Origin: an uncultured Limosilactobacillus sp. | Lineage (GTDB): Bacteria; Bacillota; Bacilli; Lactobacillales; Lactobacillaceae | Assembly: GCA_944326735.1 (NCBI GenBank) | Contig: CALVFC010000068.1 | Location: forward strand, 1-7,488 | Direction of reading: 5' to 3' | Length of the DNA: 7,488 bases | Part shown: piece after piece, positions 1-6,516 of the stretch | Numbering within the stretch: the stretch's first letter is position 1 | Layout of the letters: each line of letters begins with the position of its first letter | Made by a program: the position numbers and the translations under genes | Notes under the pieces: generated by a model | Seen by the model: the letters and a program-made list of their open reading frames with translations, nothing else | Told to the model about the DNA's origin: nothing | The model's database searches: none

Positions 1-34
1 GTGACTGGAGTTCAGACGTGTGCTCTTCCGATCT
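1..34. other. Sequencing adapter remnant (Illumina TruSeq read 2 type)
   Basis: The first 34 bases, starting GTGACTGGAG and ending CTCTTCCGATCT, match the well-known Illumina TruSeq index/read-2 adapter over its full length as I remember it. This is library DNA, not genome. It abuts an inverted repeat inside clpX, so the window begins at a contig end built from an untrimmed read. Anything read through it, including continuation of the clpX frame on the minus strand, is artificial. Confidence 0.97.
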
Positions 35-79
35 GTTGAAAATATCATCTTGAAGGAGCTTCAGGATGATATTTTCAAC
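35..79. repeat. 45-base near-perfect palindrome at contig end (probable fold-back artefact)
   Basis: Positions 35-55 are the reverse complement of 59-79 except for one wobble-type mismatch (50 against 64); 56-58 form the tiny loop. Positions 59-79 encode the normal ClpX sequence ENIILKL on the minus strand. Reading on through the repeat gives LLQ and then DDIFN, which does not look like ClpX. The native sequence around 51-63 can form a 5-bp hairpin (TGAAG/CTTCA on the minus strand). A 3' end at position 50 could self-prime there and copy 65-79. The mismatched base 50 is the third base of a normal Gln codon (CAA), as expected if it is the last native base. I infer a library chimera, not a biological repeat. 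Confidence 0.85.
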
Positions 80-547
80 GTCTTCGCCGACGTACCCGGC
101 CTCAGTCAGGGTCGTCGCATCGGCAATTGCAAATGGCACGTTCAGGATCCGGGCCAGTGACTGGGCAAGGTAAGTCTTCCCAGAACCGGTTGGCCCGATC
201 ACCGCAATATTACTCTTCTGCAATTCAGTGTCGTTGTTATCGCCGTCCATCATGGCGTTGACCCGCTTATAGTGGTTGTAGACCGCCACTGCCAGCGTCT
301 TCTTGGCATCGCGCTGGCCGATAACATAATCGTCCAATTGATCGACAATCTCTTCCGGCGTTGGTACCCGGAAGTCAGTATCGGTCTGATCCTCTGCCAG
401 TTCTTGGTCAATGATCTGCTTGCAGAGATCCACACATTCGTTGCAAATGTATACGCCGGGACCGGCAACAATCTTCTTTACCTCGTTTTGGGACTTGCCA
501 CAAAATGAGCAGTGAATTGAGTCCATTCCACTGGTATCTTCAAACAT
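50..547 (-). CDS. clpX: ATP-dependent Clp protease ATP-binding subunit ClpX (N-terminal 166 residues, cut by contig end)
   Basis: ClpX is the AAA+ unfoldase that threads substrates into the ClpP peptidase in the cytosol. The protein starts [10 protein letters not shown]. The N-terminal zinc-binding domain has four cysteines, C13, C16, C35 and C38. The linker leads to the AAA+ large domain with the VIGQ segment (75-78), Walker A GPTGSGKT (118-125) and the GYVG pore-1 loop (151-154) that grips substrate. Walker B, sensor and arginine-finger regions and the small AAA+ domain are missing because the contig stops; the family is usually about 410-420 residues, so about 40% is present. The frame stays open to position 1, but residues after Q166 come from the fold-back and adapter and should be discarded. 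The ATG at 547-545 is chosen because AGGAGG (560-555) lies 7 bases upstream. The gene follows tig, a common Firmicute order, with its own terminator-separated promoter region. It is truncated by assembly, not a pseudogene. Confidence 0.96.
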
Positions 548-576
548 TAAGAAACCTCCTCTAAAGTTCTGAAATA

Positions 577-585
577 ATCATAACA
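577..585 (-). promoter_or_regulatory. Candidate extended -10 promoter for clpX
   Basis: The minus strand reads TGTTATGAT at 585-577, an extended -10 (TG, one base, TATGAT). No good -35 lies 16-18 bases upstream, which extended -10 promoters can tolerate. Transcription would start near 570, giving a leader of about 23 bases that ends in the AGGAGG at 560-555. The site lies downstream of the tig terminator, where a clpX promoter is needed. I saw no CtsR or CIRCE operator here. Confidence 0.4.
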
Positions 586-621
586 AAATTGGTCCGCAAT
601 TTCGAACAAAGTGGTTCCGGA

Positions 622-660
622 CTAAACAAAAAGTGTCCAATCATAATTGATTGGACACTT
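622..660 (-). terminator. Intrinsic terminator of tig
   Basis: Read on the minus strand, a perfect 13-bp stem (660-648 with 643-631), four-base loop (647-644), is followed by TTTGTTT (630-624); the stem itself ends in CTT. It begins 22 bases after the tig stop codon and separates tig from clpX. On the plus strand nothing U-rich follows, so it works in the tig direction only. Confidence 0.9.
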
Positions 661-682
661 CAGCCGTGATGCAAATCAAGAA

Positions 683-1993
683 TTACTTGTCAGACTTCTT
701 GTCGTCCTTAACTTGCTTTGCTGAATCAGCAACTAAGTCAACGGCCTTCTTGATTTTGATGTCATGAGAAAGCATGTCCTTTGACAGTGCCTTTTCAACG
801 GCGTCTTCCTTCATGCCGTATTGCTTGGCAAGGTCGGCGATTTCTTGCTTAATTTCGTCATCGCTTGCTTCAAGCTTGGCGTCGTCAACGATGGCTTCCA
901 GAACCAGGTTAGTCTTAACCCGTTGTTCAGCATCGTTAGCAAATTGCTTCTTCAAATCGTCTTCCTTAGTCCCAGTAATTTGGAAGTACATTTGTGGGCT
1001 GATCCCCTGTTGTTGCATACCAGCAAGGTATTGTTGCATTTGACGGTTAGTGTCATCGTCCAGCATTGCTTGTGGGATGTCTTGGATTTCAGCATTGGCA
1101 ACGGCCTTTTCGATCGCAGCATCTTCAATGGCAGCCTTAGCTTGGTTGTCCTTGTCTTCTTGGAGCTGCTTCTTGGTCTTGTCCTTCAGTTCGTCAAGCG
1201 TGTCAACGTCTTCGTCAACGTCCTTGGCAAAGTCGTCATCCAATTCCGGAAGTTGCTTTTCCTTGATTTCGTGAATCTTAACCTTGAAGATGGCATCCTT
1301 ACCAGCCAAGTTCTTAGCGTGGTAGTCTTCTGGGAAGGTAACCTTAACGTCCACATCATCACCGGAGTTGTGGCCGATCAGTTGGTCTTCGAAGCCTGGA
1401 ATGAATGAGCCGGAACCTAATTCAAGGGAGTAGTTATCAGCGGAACCGCCATCAAACTTCTTGCCATCAACGCTACCTTCGTAGTCGATAACGACCGTGT
1501 CGCCCTTTTCAGCTGGCTTGGCTTCCTTAAGAACCAATTCAGCTTGTTGTTGACGCTTCTTTTCAATTTCTGAGTCAACGTCGGCGTCAGAAACCGTGGT
1601 GTCTTGTTCAGGAACTTCCATACCCTTGTAGTCACCAAGCTTAACTTCTGGCATAACATCAACCGTAGCAGTAAGCGTCCAAGGTTGACCCTTTTCCATG
1701 CTCTTGATTTCAATTTGTGGTTGAGCAACTGGTTGGATCTTCGTTTCCTTAACCGCAGCACTGTAAGCATCTGGCAATACCTTGTTTAAAGCATCTTGGT
1801 AGAGAGATTCTTCACCGTACATTTGGTTGAAGATTTGGCGTGGAACACGGCCCTTACGGAAACCTGGCACCGTGATCTTCTTCCGGGTTTCAACGAAGGC
1901 TTCGTCGATTCCCTTCTTAATAGTGTCTACATCGATATCAAATGTCAATGTACCTTTGCTGGCATCGCTATCGCGTTCCCATTTTGCTGACAT
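683..1993 (-). CDS. tig: Trigger factor, ribosome-associated chaperone and peptidyl-prolyl isomerase
   Basis: Trigger factor binds ribosomal protein L23 at the exit tunnel and shields nascent chains in the cytosol. At 436 residues it is full length for the family. The N-terminal ribosome-binding domain (about 1-115) carries the tail-docking signature GFRKGRVP at 44-51. The FKBP-type prolyl isomerase domain spans about 163-245, with [11 protein letters not shown] at 197-207 and [13 protein letters not shown] at 220-232. The rest (about 116-160 and 250-436) is the helical, highly charged substrate-cradling domain, ending in the lysine- and aspartate-rich tail [10 protein letters not shown]. The ATG at 1993-1991 follows GGAGG (2005-2001) by 7 bases. 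The gene sits between terminators of its own and of tuf, so it is probably a single-gene transcript. A tuf-tig-clpX order groups synthesis, folding and degradation functions. No frameshift or missing motif is visible. Confidence 0.98.
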   Translation of the reverse strand: MSAKWERDSDASKGTLTFDIDVDTIKKGIDEAFVETRKKITVPGFRKGRVPRQIFNQMYGEESLYQDALNKVLPDAYSAAVKETKIQPVAQPQIEIKSMEKGQPWTLTATVDVMPEVKLGDYKGMEVPEQDTTVSDADVDSEIEKKRQQQAELVLKEAKPAEKGDTVVIDYEGSVDGKKFDGGSADNYSLELGSGSFIPGFEDQLIGHNSGDDVDVKVTFPEDYHAKNLAGKDAIFKVKIHEIKEKQLPELDDDFAKDVDEDVDTLDELKDKTKKQLQEDKDNQAKAAIEDAAIEKAVANAEIQDIPQAMLDDDTNRQMQQYLAGMQQQGISPQMYFQITGTKEDDLKKQFANDAEQRVKTNLVLEAIVDDAKLEASDDEIKQEIADLAKQYGMKEDAVEKALSKDMLSHDIKIKKAVDLVADSAKQVKDDKKSDK

Positions 1994-2039
1994 TTTATTT
2001 CCTCCAATAACAAATCAATTTGACCATCGCTACATTATT

Positions 2040-2055
2040 AATATAGGAATATAGG
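2040..2055. repeat. Tandem 8-base direct repeat in the tig leader
   Basis: AATATAGG occurs twice back to back (2040-2047 and 2048-2055); the mRNA-sense copy reads CCTATATT twice. It lies in the AT-rich untranslated leader of tig, between the candidate promoter and the ribosome binding site. No known function; it may be chance in AT-rich DNA. Confidence 0.55.
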
Positions 2056-2076
2056 TTGGTCTGTACATACTTTATT

Positions 2077-2105
2077 AGTTTACCCTAGCTGTCACGCAAT
2101 TGCAA
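2077..2105 (-). promoter_or_regulatory. Candidate sigma-A promoter for tig
   Basis: On the minus strand, TTGCAA (2105-2100) and TAAACT (2082-2077) are separated by 17 bases, each matching four of six consensus positions. Transcription would start near 2070 and give a leader of about 77 bases before the tig ATG. The site lies downstream of the tuf terminator, where a tig promoter is expected. Confidence 0.45.
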
Positions 2106-2113
2106 CCAATTGC
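2096..2113. repeat. Inverted repeat overlapping the tig -35 box
   Basis: GCAATTG (2096-2102) and CAATTGC (2107-2113) are perfect 7-base inverted arms separated by CAAC. The dyad covers the proposed -35 hexamer at 2100-2105, a position typical of a repressor operator. The dyad is seen directly; the operator role is inference, and no regulator is identified. Confidence 0.4.
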
Positions 2114-2140
2114 CAGACATCGCAACGGTTTTATCATTTT

Positions 2141-2178
2141 TTAAATCAAAAAAGGAATCCGGCGAACCGAATTCCTTT
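2141..2178 (-). terminator. Intrinsic terminator of tuf
   Basis: On the minus strand a 12-bp stem (2178-2167 with 2162-2151, one G-U pair) encloses a UUCG loop (2166-2163) and is followed by TTTTTTGATTT inside 2153-2141. It starts 21 bases after the tuf stop. It is a strong terminator fitting a highly expressed gene, and it isolates tuf from tig. Confidence 0.93.
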
Positions 2179-2199
2179 TATTAAAAGCCTAATTGAAAA

Positions 2200-3390
2200 T
2201 TAGTCTAACACTTCTGATACCACACCGGCACCAACAGTGTGTCCACCTTCACGGATAGTGAACTTCAGACCCTTTTCAAGGGCAACTGGCTTTTGCAAGT
2301 TAACAGTGAACGTTACATTATCACCAGGCATAACCATTTCTACACCATCTGGCAATTCAATAGTACCAGTAACATCAGTAGTGTGGAAGTAGAATTGTGG
2401 ACGGTAGTTGGAGAAGAATGGCGTGTGACGGCCCCCTTCTTCCTTAGTCATAACATAAACTTCACCCTTGAAGTTCATGTGAGTTTGGATAGAACCTGGT
2501 TCAGCAAGAACTTGACCACGTTGTACTTGGTCGTGAGAAATACCACGAAGCAAGATACCAACGTTGTCCCCGGCTTCACCAAGGTCAAGAGTCTTGTGGA
2601 ACATTTCCAGACCAGTAACAGTTGACTTCAGAACATCTTCAGTCAAACCAACGATTTCAACTTCGTCACCGATCTTAACAGTACCACGGTCGATACGACC
2701 AGAAGCAACAGTACCACGACCAGTGATAGTGAAGACGTCTTCGACAGGCATCATGAATGGCTTGTCAGTAGGACGCTTTGGAGTTGGAATGTAGTCATCG
2801 ATAACGTCCATAAGGTGAAGGATAACCTTTTCTTGTTCTGGGTCACCTTCAAGGGCCTTAAGAGCGGAACCACGGACAACTGGAACATCGTCACCAGGGA
2901 AATCGTATTCGTTAAGAAGGTCACGAACTTCCATTTCAACCAAGTCAACCAATTCGTCATCGTCAACCAAGTCAGTCTTGTTCAAGAATACAACGATGTA
3001 TTGAACACCAACCTGACGGGCAAGAAGAATGTGTTCACGAGTTTGTGGCATAGGACCATCGGTAGCAGCAACAACCAGGATAGCACCATCCATTTGTGCG
3101 GCACCAGTGATCATGTTCTTAACGTAGTCGGCGTGACCTGGCGCATCGATGTGTGCGTAGTGACGCTTTTCAGTTTCGTATTCAACGTGGGCAGTGTTGA
3201 TAGTGATACCACGTTCCTTTTCTTCTGGAGCGGCATCGATATCTTCAAACTTTTCTTGCTTTGCCAGACCCTTTTCAGCCAATACCTTAGTGATAGCAGC
3301 AGTTAAAGTAGTCTTCCCATGGTCAACGTGGCCAATAGTACCAATGTTTACATGGGGCTTTGTACGTTCATAATGTTCTTTTTCAGCCAT
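2200..3390 (-). CDS. tuf: Translation elongation factor Tu
   Basis: EF-Tu is the GTPase that delivers aminoacyl-tRNA to the ribosomal A site. The 396-residue length is normal for the family. The GTPase domain (about 1-200) shows G1 GHVDHGKT at 20-27, switch I RGITI at 60-64, G3 DAPGH at 82-86, G4 NKTD at 137-140 and G5 SAL at 175-177. Two beta-barrel domains follow; domain 2 includes [11 protein letters not shown] and the protein ends in the [15 protein letters not shown] region of domain 3. The start [15 protein letters not shown] is the usual one. The ATG at 3390-3388 follows AGGAGG (3405-3400) by 9 bases. Third-position choices are narrow (for example mostly ACC/ACT and CCA), unlike the more mixed codons of the TPR gene and rnjB beside it, as expected for very high expression. 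Two promoter-like sites and a leader hairpin precede it, and a strong terminator follows. It is complete, with all catalytic residues in place. Confidence 0.99.
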   Translation of the reverse strand: MAEKEHYERTKPHVNIGTIGHVDHGKTTLTAAITKVLAEKGLAKQEKFEDIDAAPEEKERGITINTAHVEYETEKRHYAHIDAPGHADYVKNMITGAAQMDGAILVVAATDGPMPQTREHILLARQVGVQYIVVFLNKTDLVDDDELVDLVEMEVRDLLNEYDFPGDDVPVVRGSALKALEGDPEQEKVILHLMDVIDDYIPTPKRPTDKPFMMPVEDVFTITGRGTVASGRIDRGTVKIGDEVEIVGLTEDVLKSTVTGLEMFHKTLDLGEAGDNVGILLRGISHDQVQRGQVLAEPGSIQTHMNFKGEVYVMTKEEGGRHTPFFSNYRPQFYFHTTDVTGTIELPDGVEMVMPGDNVTFTVNLQKPVALEKGLKFTIREGGHTVGAGVVSEVLD

Positions 3391-3423
3391 TAATGAAAAC
3401 CTCCTGTTAATTTACAAGTATAA

Positions 3424-3452
3424 TGTCAGTTATTTCAGAAAAACAACTGACA
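3424..3452 (-). promoter_or_regulatory. Stem-loop in the tuf 5' leader
   Basis: On the minus strand TGTCAGTT (3452-3445) pairs perfectly with AACTGACA (3431-3424) across a 13-base loop. No U run follows, so it is not a terminator. If the proximal promoter below is right, the transcript starts about seven bases upstream, so the hairpin sits almost at the mRNA 5' end. Such 5' stems can slow 5'-end-dependent decay; that role here is inference. Confidence 0.5.
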
Positions 3453-3465
3453 CACCCTTGGGAAT

Positions 3466-3494
3466 ATTGTACTACTTCTTTTCGCCAATTGAAA
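3466..3494 (-). promoter_or_regulatory. Candidate proximal tuf promoter
   Basis: On the minus strand, TTTCAA (3494-3489), a 17-base spacer and TACAAT (3471-3466). The -10 matches five of six consensus bases and the -35 only three. The predicted start is near 3459, with a leader of about 70 bases beginning with the stem-loop at 3452-3424. Confidence 0.4.
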
Positions 3495-3530
3495 GCTTTA
3501 TATCAACGGCTTGAAGAAGAATTCTTAAAT

Positions 3531-3559
3531 ATAATATCAACTATCCCCTCGTTTGTAAA
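3531..3559 (-). promoter_or_regulatory. Candidate distal tuf promoter
   Basis: On the minus strand, TTTACA (3559-3554), exactly 17 bases, then TATTAT (3536-3531): five of six and five of six consensus matches. This is the best promoter-like site upstream of tuf. It lies just after the stop of the TPR-like gene. The start would be near 3524, about 135 bases before the tuf ATG. Confidence 0.6.
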
Positions 3560-3572
3560 TAAATTTGCCGAT

Positions 3573-3596
3573 GTTTTTCGTCTAAATTAGAAAAAC
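3573..3596 (-). repeat. Weak inverted repeat after the TPR-like gene
   Basis: GTTTTTC (minus 3596-3590) and GAAAAAC (3579-3573) are perfect inverted arms, with a small inner dyad CTAA/TTAG. The stem is almost all A-U and no U tract follows, so termination would be inefficient at best. Read-through of the TPR-like transcript into tuf is therefore possible. Confidence 0.35.
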
Positions 3597-3597
3597 T

Positions 3598-4512
3598 TCA
3601 TTTTCCCACTTGGGACAGCGTTGAAATCAGCGTCATCAAGCGTTGTTGCCACTTTTCTGCCGCCGTATCATTGCCGCTCTCCTGACCATTTAGCGTCTTC
3701 AACAAGACCTCCGCCCACTCTGTCGGATTTGTAATTATGTTGGCCGCGCGGGGAAATAAGAATATCAGCTGTAATTCCAACTGCTGTTTAGCCATTCGAA
3801 AGCTGATCGCATCCTGATCGCCTAATCGATCCTTGATTATCTGCCGGACCGTCTTAATTGCCGGCACTTCATCCTGGGCTGTCATTTCAGCTGGGTTCAC
3901 CTGGTACTCATGGTTATCAATCCAGAGATAATCCAATTGAGTGTCGACCCCGAGTTTGCGCAGGTTTTCAATAATGTCAGCCTTGATCAGGTAATGAACA
4001 AAGGGATCGCGAAGGACAAAACGGGTGCCCAGGATAAAATCACCCAGCGGCAAGGCGTAGGCCTCATTCAAGCGCTGCCGCTGTTCCAGCAAATCACCGT
4101 CGCCCAGGTGATAGAAAGTCTTCAGCCGCTGTTGGATCGTCTGCTGGTACTTTGTCTGAGCGATCTGTTCGCCATCGCAAACCAGCTTATCCAGGTCTTG
4201 TTGCCACTCTGCGGGACCATTGGCAATAAAAAGCCGGGCCAGCATGAAGCGCTGGTTTTGCACCATAATCTTTACCGCCAGTTTGGCAAACTCCTCAGTT
4301 TGATAAAACAGCTCGGGCTCCTCCACAACATTGCTGAGCGCTTGAACGTATTGATGATCTTTATAAAGGACCCGTACCAGTTGGAGAGTGGCATCGGGAT
4401 CGGTAGTCTCCGTGACTAGGGAATCGAGGATGTCGCCAGCCGGCCCCCACTTCTCCTGTTTAATGAGTTTTTCCGCTTGCTGGTAACGTTTTGCCTGTCC
4501 TTCATTCATCAT
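3598..4512 (-). CDS. TPR-like helical protein of unknown function (between rnjB and tuf)
   Basis: This is a 304-residue cytosolic protein; I see no signal peptide, membrane segment or catalytic motif. Composition and spacing of hydrophobic residues indicate all-helical structure. The N-terminal part (about 5-100) resembles tetratricopeptide-like helix pairs, for example AEKLIKQEKWGPAGDILDSL at 13-32 and QLVRVLYKDHQYVQALSNVV at 44-63. It has a single cysteine (C112). TPR proteins generally act as scaffolds, but no partner can be read from the sequence. I believe lactobacilli carry such a gene beside tuf and an RNase J gene; that is memory, not a search. The start is the first of two adjacent ATGs (4512-4510), with a G-rich ribosome binding site AGGGGG at 4524-4519, six bases upstream; the second ATG (4509-4507) is equally possible. 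Codon use is more mixed and GC-rich than in tuf, suggesting modest expression. It lies directly behind the rnjB terminator without a visible promoter. Real gene: very likely; function: unknown. Confidence 0.88.
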   Translation of the reverse strand: MMNEGQAKRYQQAEKLIKQEKWGPAGDILDSLVTETTDPDATLQLVRVLYKDHQYVQALSNVVEEPELFYQTEEFAKLAVKIMVQNQRFMLARLFIANGPAEWQQDLDKLVCDGEQIAQTKYQQTIQQRLKTFYHLGDGDLLEQRQRLNEAYALPLGDFILGTRFVLRDPFVHYLIKADIIENLRKLGVDTQLDYLWIDNHEYQVNPAEMTAQDEVPAIKTVRQIIKDRLGDQDAISFRMAKQQLELQLIFLFPRAANIITNPTEWAEVLLKTLNGQESGNDTAAEKWQQRLMTLISTLSQVGK

Positions 4513-4525
4513 CTAATACCCCCTC

Positions 4526-4558
4526 ATAAACAAAGAAGTGCCCAGCTGAGCACTTCTT
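4526..4558 (-). terminator. Intrinsic terminator or attenuator between rnjB and the TPR-like gene
   Basis: On the minus strand an 11-bp stem with one G-U pair (4558-4548 with 4543-4533) and an AGCT loop is followed by TTTGTTT (4532-4526). It starts 8 bases after the rnjB stop and its U tract ends almost at the ribosome binding site of the next gene. The U tract is interrupted by a G, so partial read-through is plausible. Confidence 0.75.
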
Positions 4559-4566
4559 CGGTCAAT

Positions 4567-6378
4567 TTATTTTTTTGCCTTGGCGTTTTGCTTCTCACGT
4601 TTGCGGCCACGGCCCCGGCCACCGCGATGATGGCCCTGTTGTTTTTCCTTTTGATTATTGTTCTGGTTGTTGTCCTTCTTGGCCTCGCCTTTGCTCTTAT
4701 TCTTACGCTTGGCGTGCTGGTTGATCTCCATGATCACTGGCAGAATAACCGGGTGCCGCTTGGTCTGATCAAAGAGGAAGCGGTTCAGTTTTTCCCGGAC
4801 GTCCTGCTTCAAGTGGCTCCAGTCGAATTCCTTCTGATCGAGGTTATCCTGGACCACCTTTTCAACCAGGTCGGCGCTCTGCTTCATCAACTGGCGATTG
4901 GTCTTAACGAAGACAAAGCCTCGTGAAGTGATCTGCGGCCGGGCCACGATCTTCTTCTTTTTCCGGTCAATGGTGGCAACCACGACAAAAATCCCGTCCT
5001 CAGACAGCACCCGCCGGTCACGAAGAACGATGTTACCAATATCACCGATCCCGGTCCCGTCGATCATGGTGTTACCGACATCGATGTGGTCACCGACATG
5101 GAACTCACCATTCTTATAGGTAAGAACATCCCCCTTGTTGGCGATGAAGATGTGGTCGGCTGGAATGCCAACCTCTTCTGCCAGCTCAGCATGCCGGTCG
5201 AGCAGCCGGTATTCACCCTGAATTGGGATGAAATATTGCGGCTTCATGAAATTGAGCATCAGCTGTTCATCATTCTGGTTGGCATGACCAGATGGATTGA
5301 GGTCGTCAGAGATGAACTTAACCTCGGCTCCGGTCCGGTAGATCATGTCCTTGGTCTTTTGAACTTCCGTCTCCTGAGCGTAAGAAGGCGTCGTGGTGAC
5401 AAAGACCAGGTCTGTATCAGTCAGGTGCAGCTTAGGGTTGTCACCACCGGCAATCTGCTGGAGGGACTTGATTGGTTCACCCATCTTCCCGGTTTCCAGA
5501 ATAACCACTTGGTTTGGTTCCAGCTTGTCAGCTTCCTTCATGCTGATCAGCAGACCCTTTGGCAGCTTCAGTTTGCCGAGGCTCATTGCCGTGTTGATGA
5601 TCTGTTCAATGTCCTTGCCAGACAGAACCAGCTTCCGGTCAACGGCCACGGCCGCGTTGATGATCTGCTGAACCCGCATGATGTTAGAAGCCACACTGGC
5701 TACAATGATCCGCCCGCTTTGGTACTTAAAGGTTTCCTTGATGTATTCACCAATGTCCTTCTCCCGAGCAGAGATACCGGTGATGCCAGCCCCCGCGGAA
5801 TCACTCAGCAGGGCCAGGACACCCTGGGAGCCAATTTCTGCCAGCCGGGCCAGGTCAGTTTGGTAGCCCTTGGTAGCAGTCTGGTCAAACTTGAAGTCCC
5901 CGGTGTAAACGATGTTGCCGGCACTCGTCTCAATAACAACCCCAAGCGTTTCAGGAATCGTGTGGGTTGTCTGGAAGAATGAAACCGTCACGTCGTCAAA
6001 ATCAATTGCCGTAGAGGCATCGACAACGTGGAAGTCGTTGAACTTTTTAACTTCCTTGTGCCCCTTCACGGCCAGCTTAGCCAGGGCAATCGTCATCTCA
6101 CTCCCGAATACCGGAACATTGAAGTCCATCAAAAAGTACGGCAGGGCCCCGATTGAATCTGCATGACCGTGCGTCAGAAATACGCCGACGATCCGGTCCT
6201 TATGTTCGCGGAGGTATTCCCAGTCCGGAATCACAACATCGATCCCCATCAACTCGTTTTCCGGGTATTTCAAGCCGGTATCCAAGATGAAAATTTGCTT
6301 ATCAACTTCAACTGCGTACATGTTTTTTCCGTTTTCGCGGACACCGCCAAACGGAATAATCTTAATGCTATTACTCAT
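4567..6378 (-). CDS. rnjB: Ribonuclease J, J2-type (degenerate metal site)
   Basis: RNase J enzymes are metallo-beta-lactamase/beta-CASP ribonucleases of mRNA decay and rRNA maturation; J2 usually pairs with the more active J1. Order: beta-lactamase core (about 1-210), beta-CASP insert (about 210-355), rest of the core (to about 400), C-terminal domain (about 450-555) and a basic tail (556-603). The HxHxDH motif reads HGHADS (70-75), so its last histidine is serine. H139 (TTHTIPE) and D161 (TGDFKFD) are kept. SGH is present at 363-365, but the usual HGEYR is QGEYR (Q387). The SNIHR motif reads SNIMR (231-235). These losses fit J2 rather than J1, hence rnjB; some pipelines would say only ribonuclease J. 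The tail, with DNNQNNNQ and RGGRGRGRKR, extends about 45 residues past the usual end near 555. The ATG at 6378-6376 follows AAGGAG (6393-6388) by 9 bases. It lies downstream of rpsO with its own promoter region. Confidence 0.93.
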   Translation of the reverse strand: MSNSIKIIPFGGVRENGKNMYAVEVDKQIFILDTGLKYPENELMGIDVVIPDWEYLREHKDRIVGVFLTHGHADSIGALPYFLMDFNVPVFGSEMTIALAKLAVKGHKEVKKFNDFHVVDASTAIDFDDVTVSFFQTTHTIPETLGVVIETSAGNIVYTGDFKFDQTATKGYQTDLARLAEIGSQGVLALLSDSAGAGITGISAREKDIGEYIKETFKYQSGRIIVASVASNIMRVQQIINAAVAVDRKLVLSGKDIEQIINTAMSLGKLKLPKGLLISMKEADKLEPNQVVILETGKMGEPIKSLQQIAGGDNPKLHLTDTDLVFVTTTPSYAQETEVQKTKDMIYRTGAEVKFISDDLNPSGHANQNDEQLMLNFMKPQYFIPIQGEYRLLDRHAELAEEVGIPADHIFIANKGDVLTYKNGEFHVGDHIDVGNTMIDGTGIGDIGNIVLRDRRVLSEDGIFVVVATIDRKKKKIVARPQITSRGFVFVKTNRQLMKQSADLVEKVVQDNLDQKEFDWSHLKQDVREKLNRFLFDQTKRHPVILPVIMEINQHAKRKNKSKGEAKKDNNQNNNQKEKQQGHHRGGRGRGRKREKQNAKAKK

Positions 6379-6467
6379 TAAGTAATTCTCCTTTTATTTA
6401 GTTTTGAACTGTCTACCGTTTCAAATAACGGCAAGATTTTTAATTTCGTTCAGGATTAGCTATTCAT

Positions 6468-6476
6468 ATCTTACCA
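6468..6476 (-). promoter_or_regulatory. Candidate extended -10 promoter for rnjB
   Basis: The minus strand reads TGGTAAGAT at 6476-6468 (TG, one base, TAAGAT). A weak TTCCAA lies 18 bases upstream. The start would be near 6461, with a leader of about 80 bases that contains a short CCGTT/AACGG hairpin (6431-6427 with 6420-6416). The position between the rpsO terminator and rnjB supports a promoter; the exact site is uncertain. Confidence 0.35.
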
Positions 6477-6516
6477 CAATCAAAGTTAGCATTGGAACCA
6501 AACCGGTTAGATTGAC

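Noticed and set aside
35..79. Palindrome as a terminator, operator or mobile-element end
   Set aside because: It lies within clpX codons, abuts adapter sequence and breaks the ClpX protein; a library fold-back explains it better.
821..1408. Plus-strand open frame of 195 codons antisense to tig
   Set aside because: Its Val/Leu-rich translation is a by-product of the biased acidic and lysine codons of trigger factor on the other strand; no start signals.
2011..2025. GGTCAAA heptamer (minus strand 2025-2019) upstream of tig as a CtsR heat-shock operator
   Set aside because: CtsR sites are direct repeats of the heptamer three bases apart. The second heptamer position reads ATTTGTT, so only a half-site exists.
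2815..3306. Plus-strand open frame of 163 codons antisense to tuf
   Set aside because: Shadow of the strongly codon-biased EF-Tu gene; no Shine-Dalgarno and an implausible composition.
5086..5982. Plus-strand open frame of 298 codons antisense to rnjB
   Set aside because: It mirrors the rnjB coding frame, has no convincing ribosome binding site or promoter, and its translation has no recognisable fold. The minus-strand frame has clear RNase J motifs throughout.
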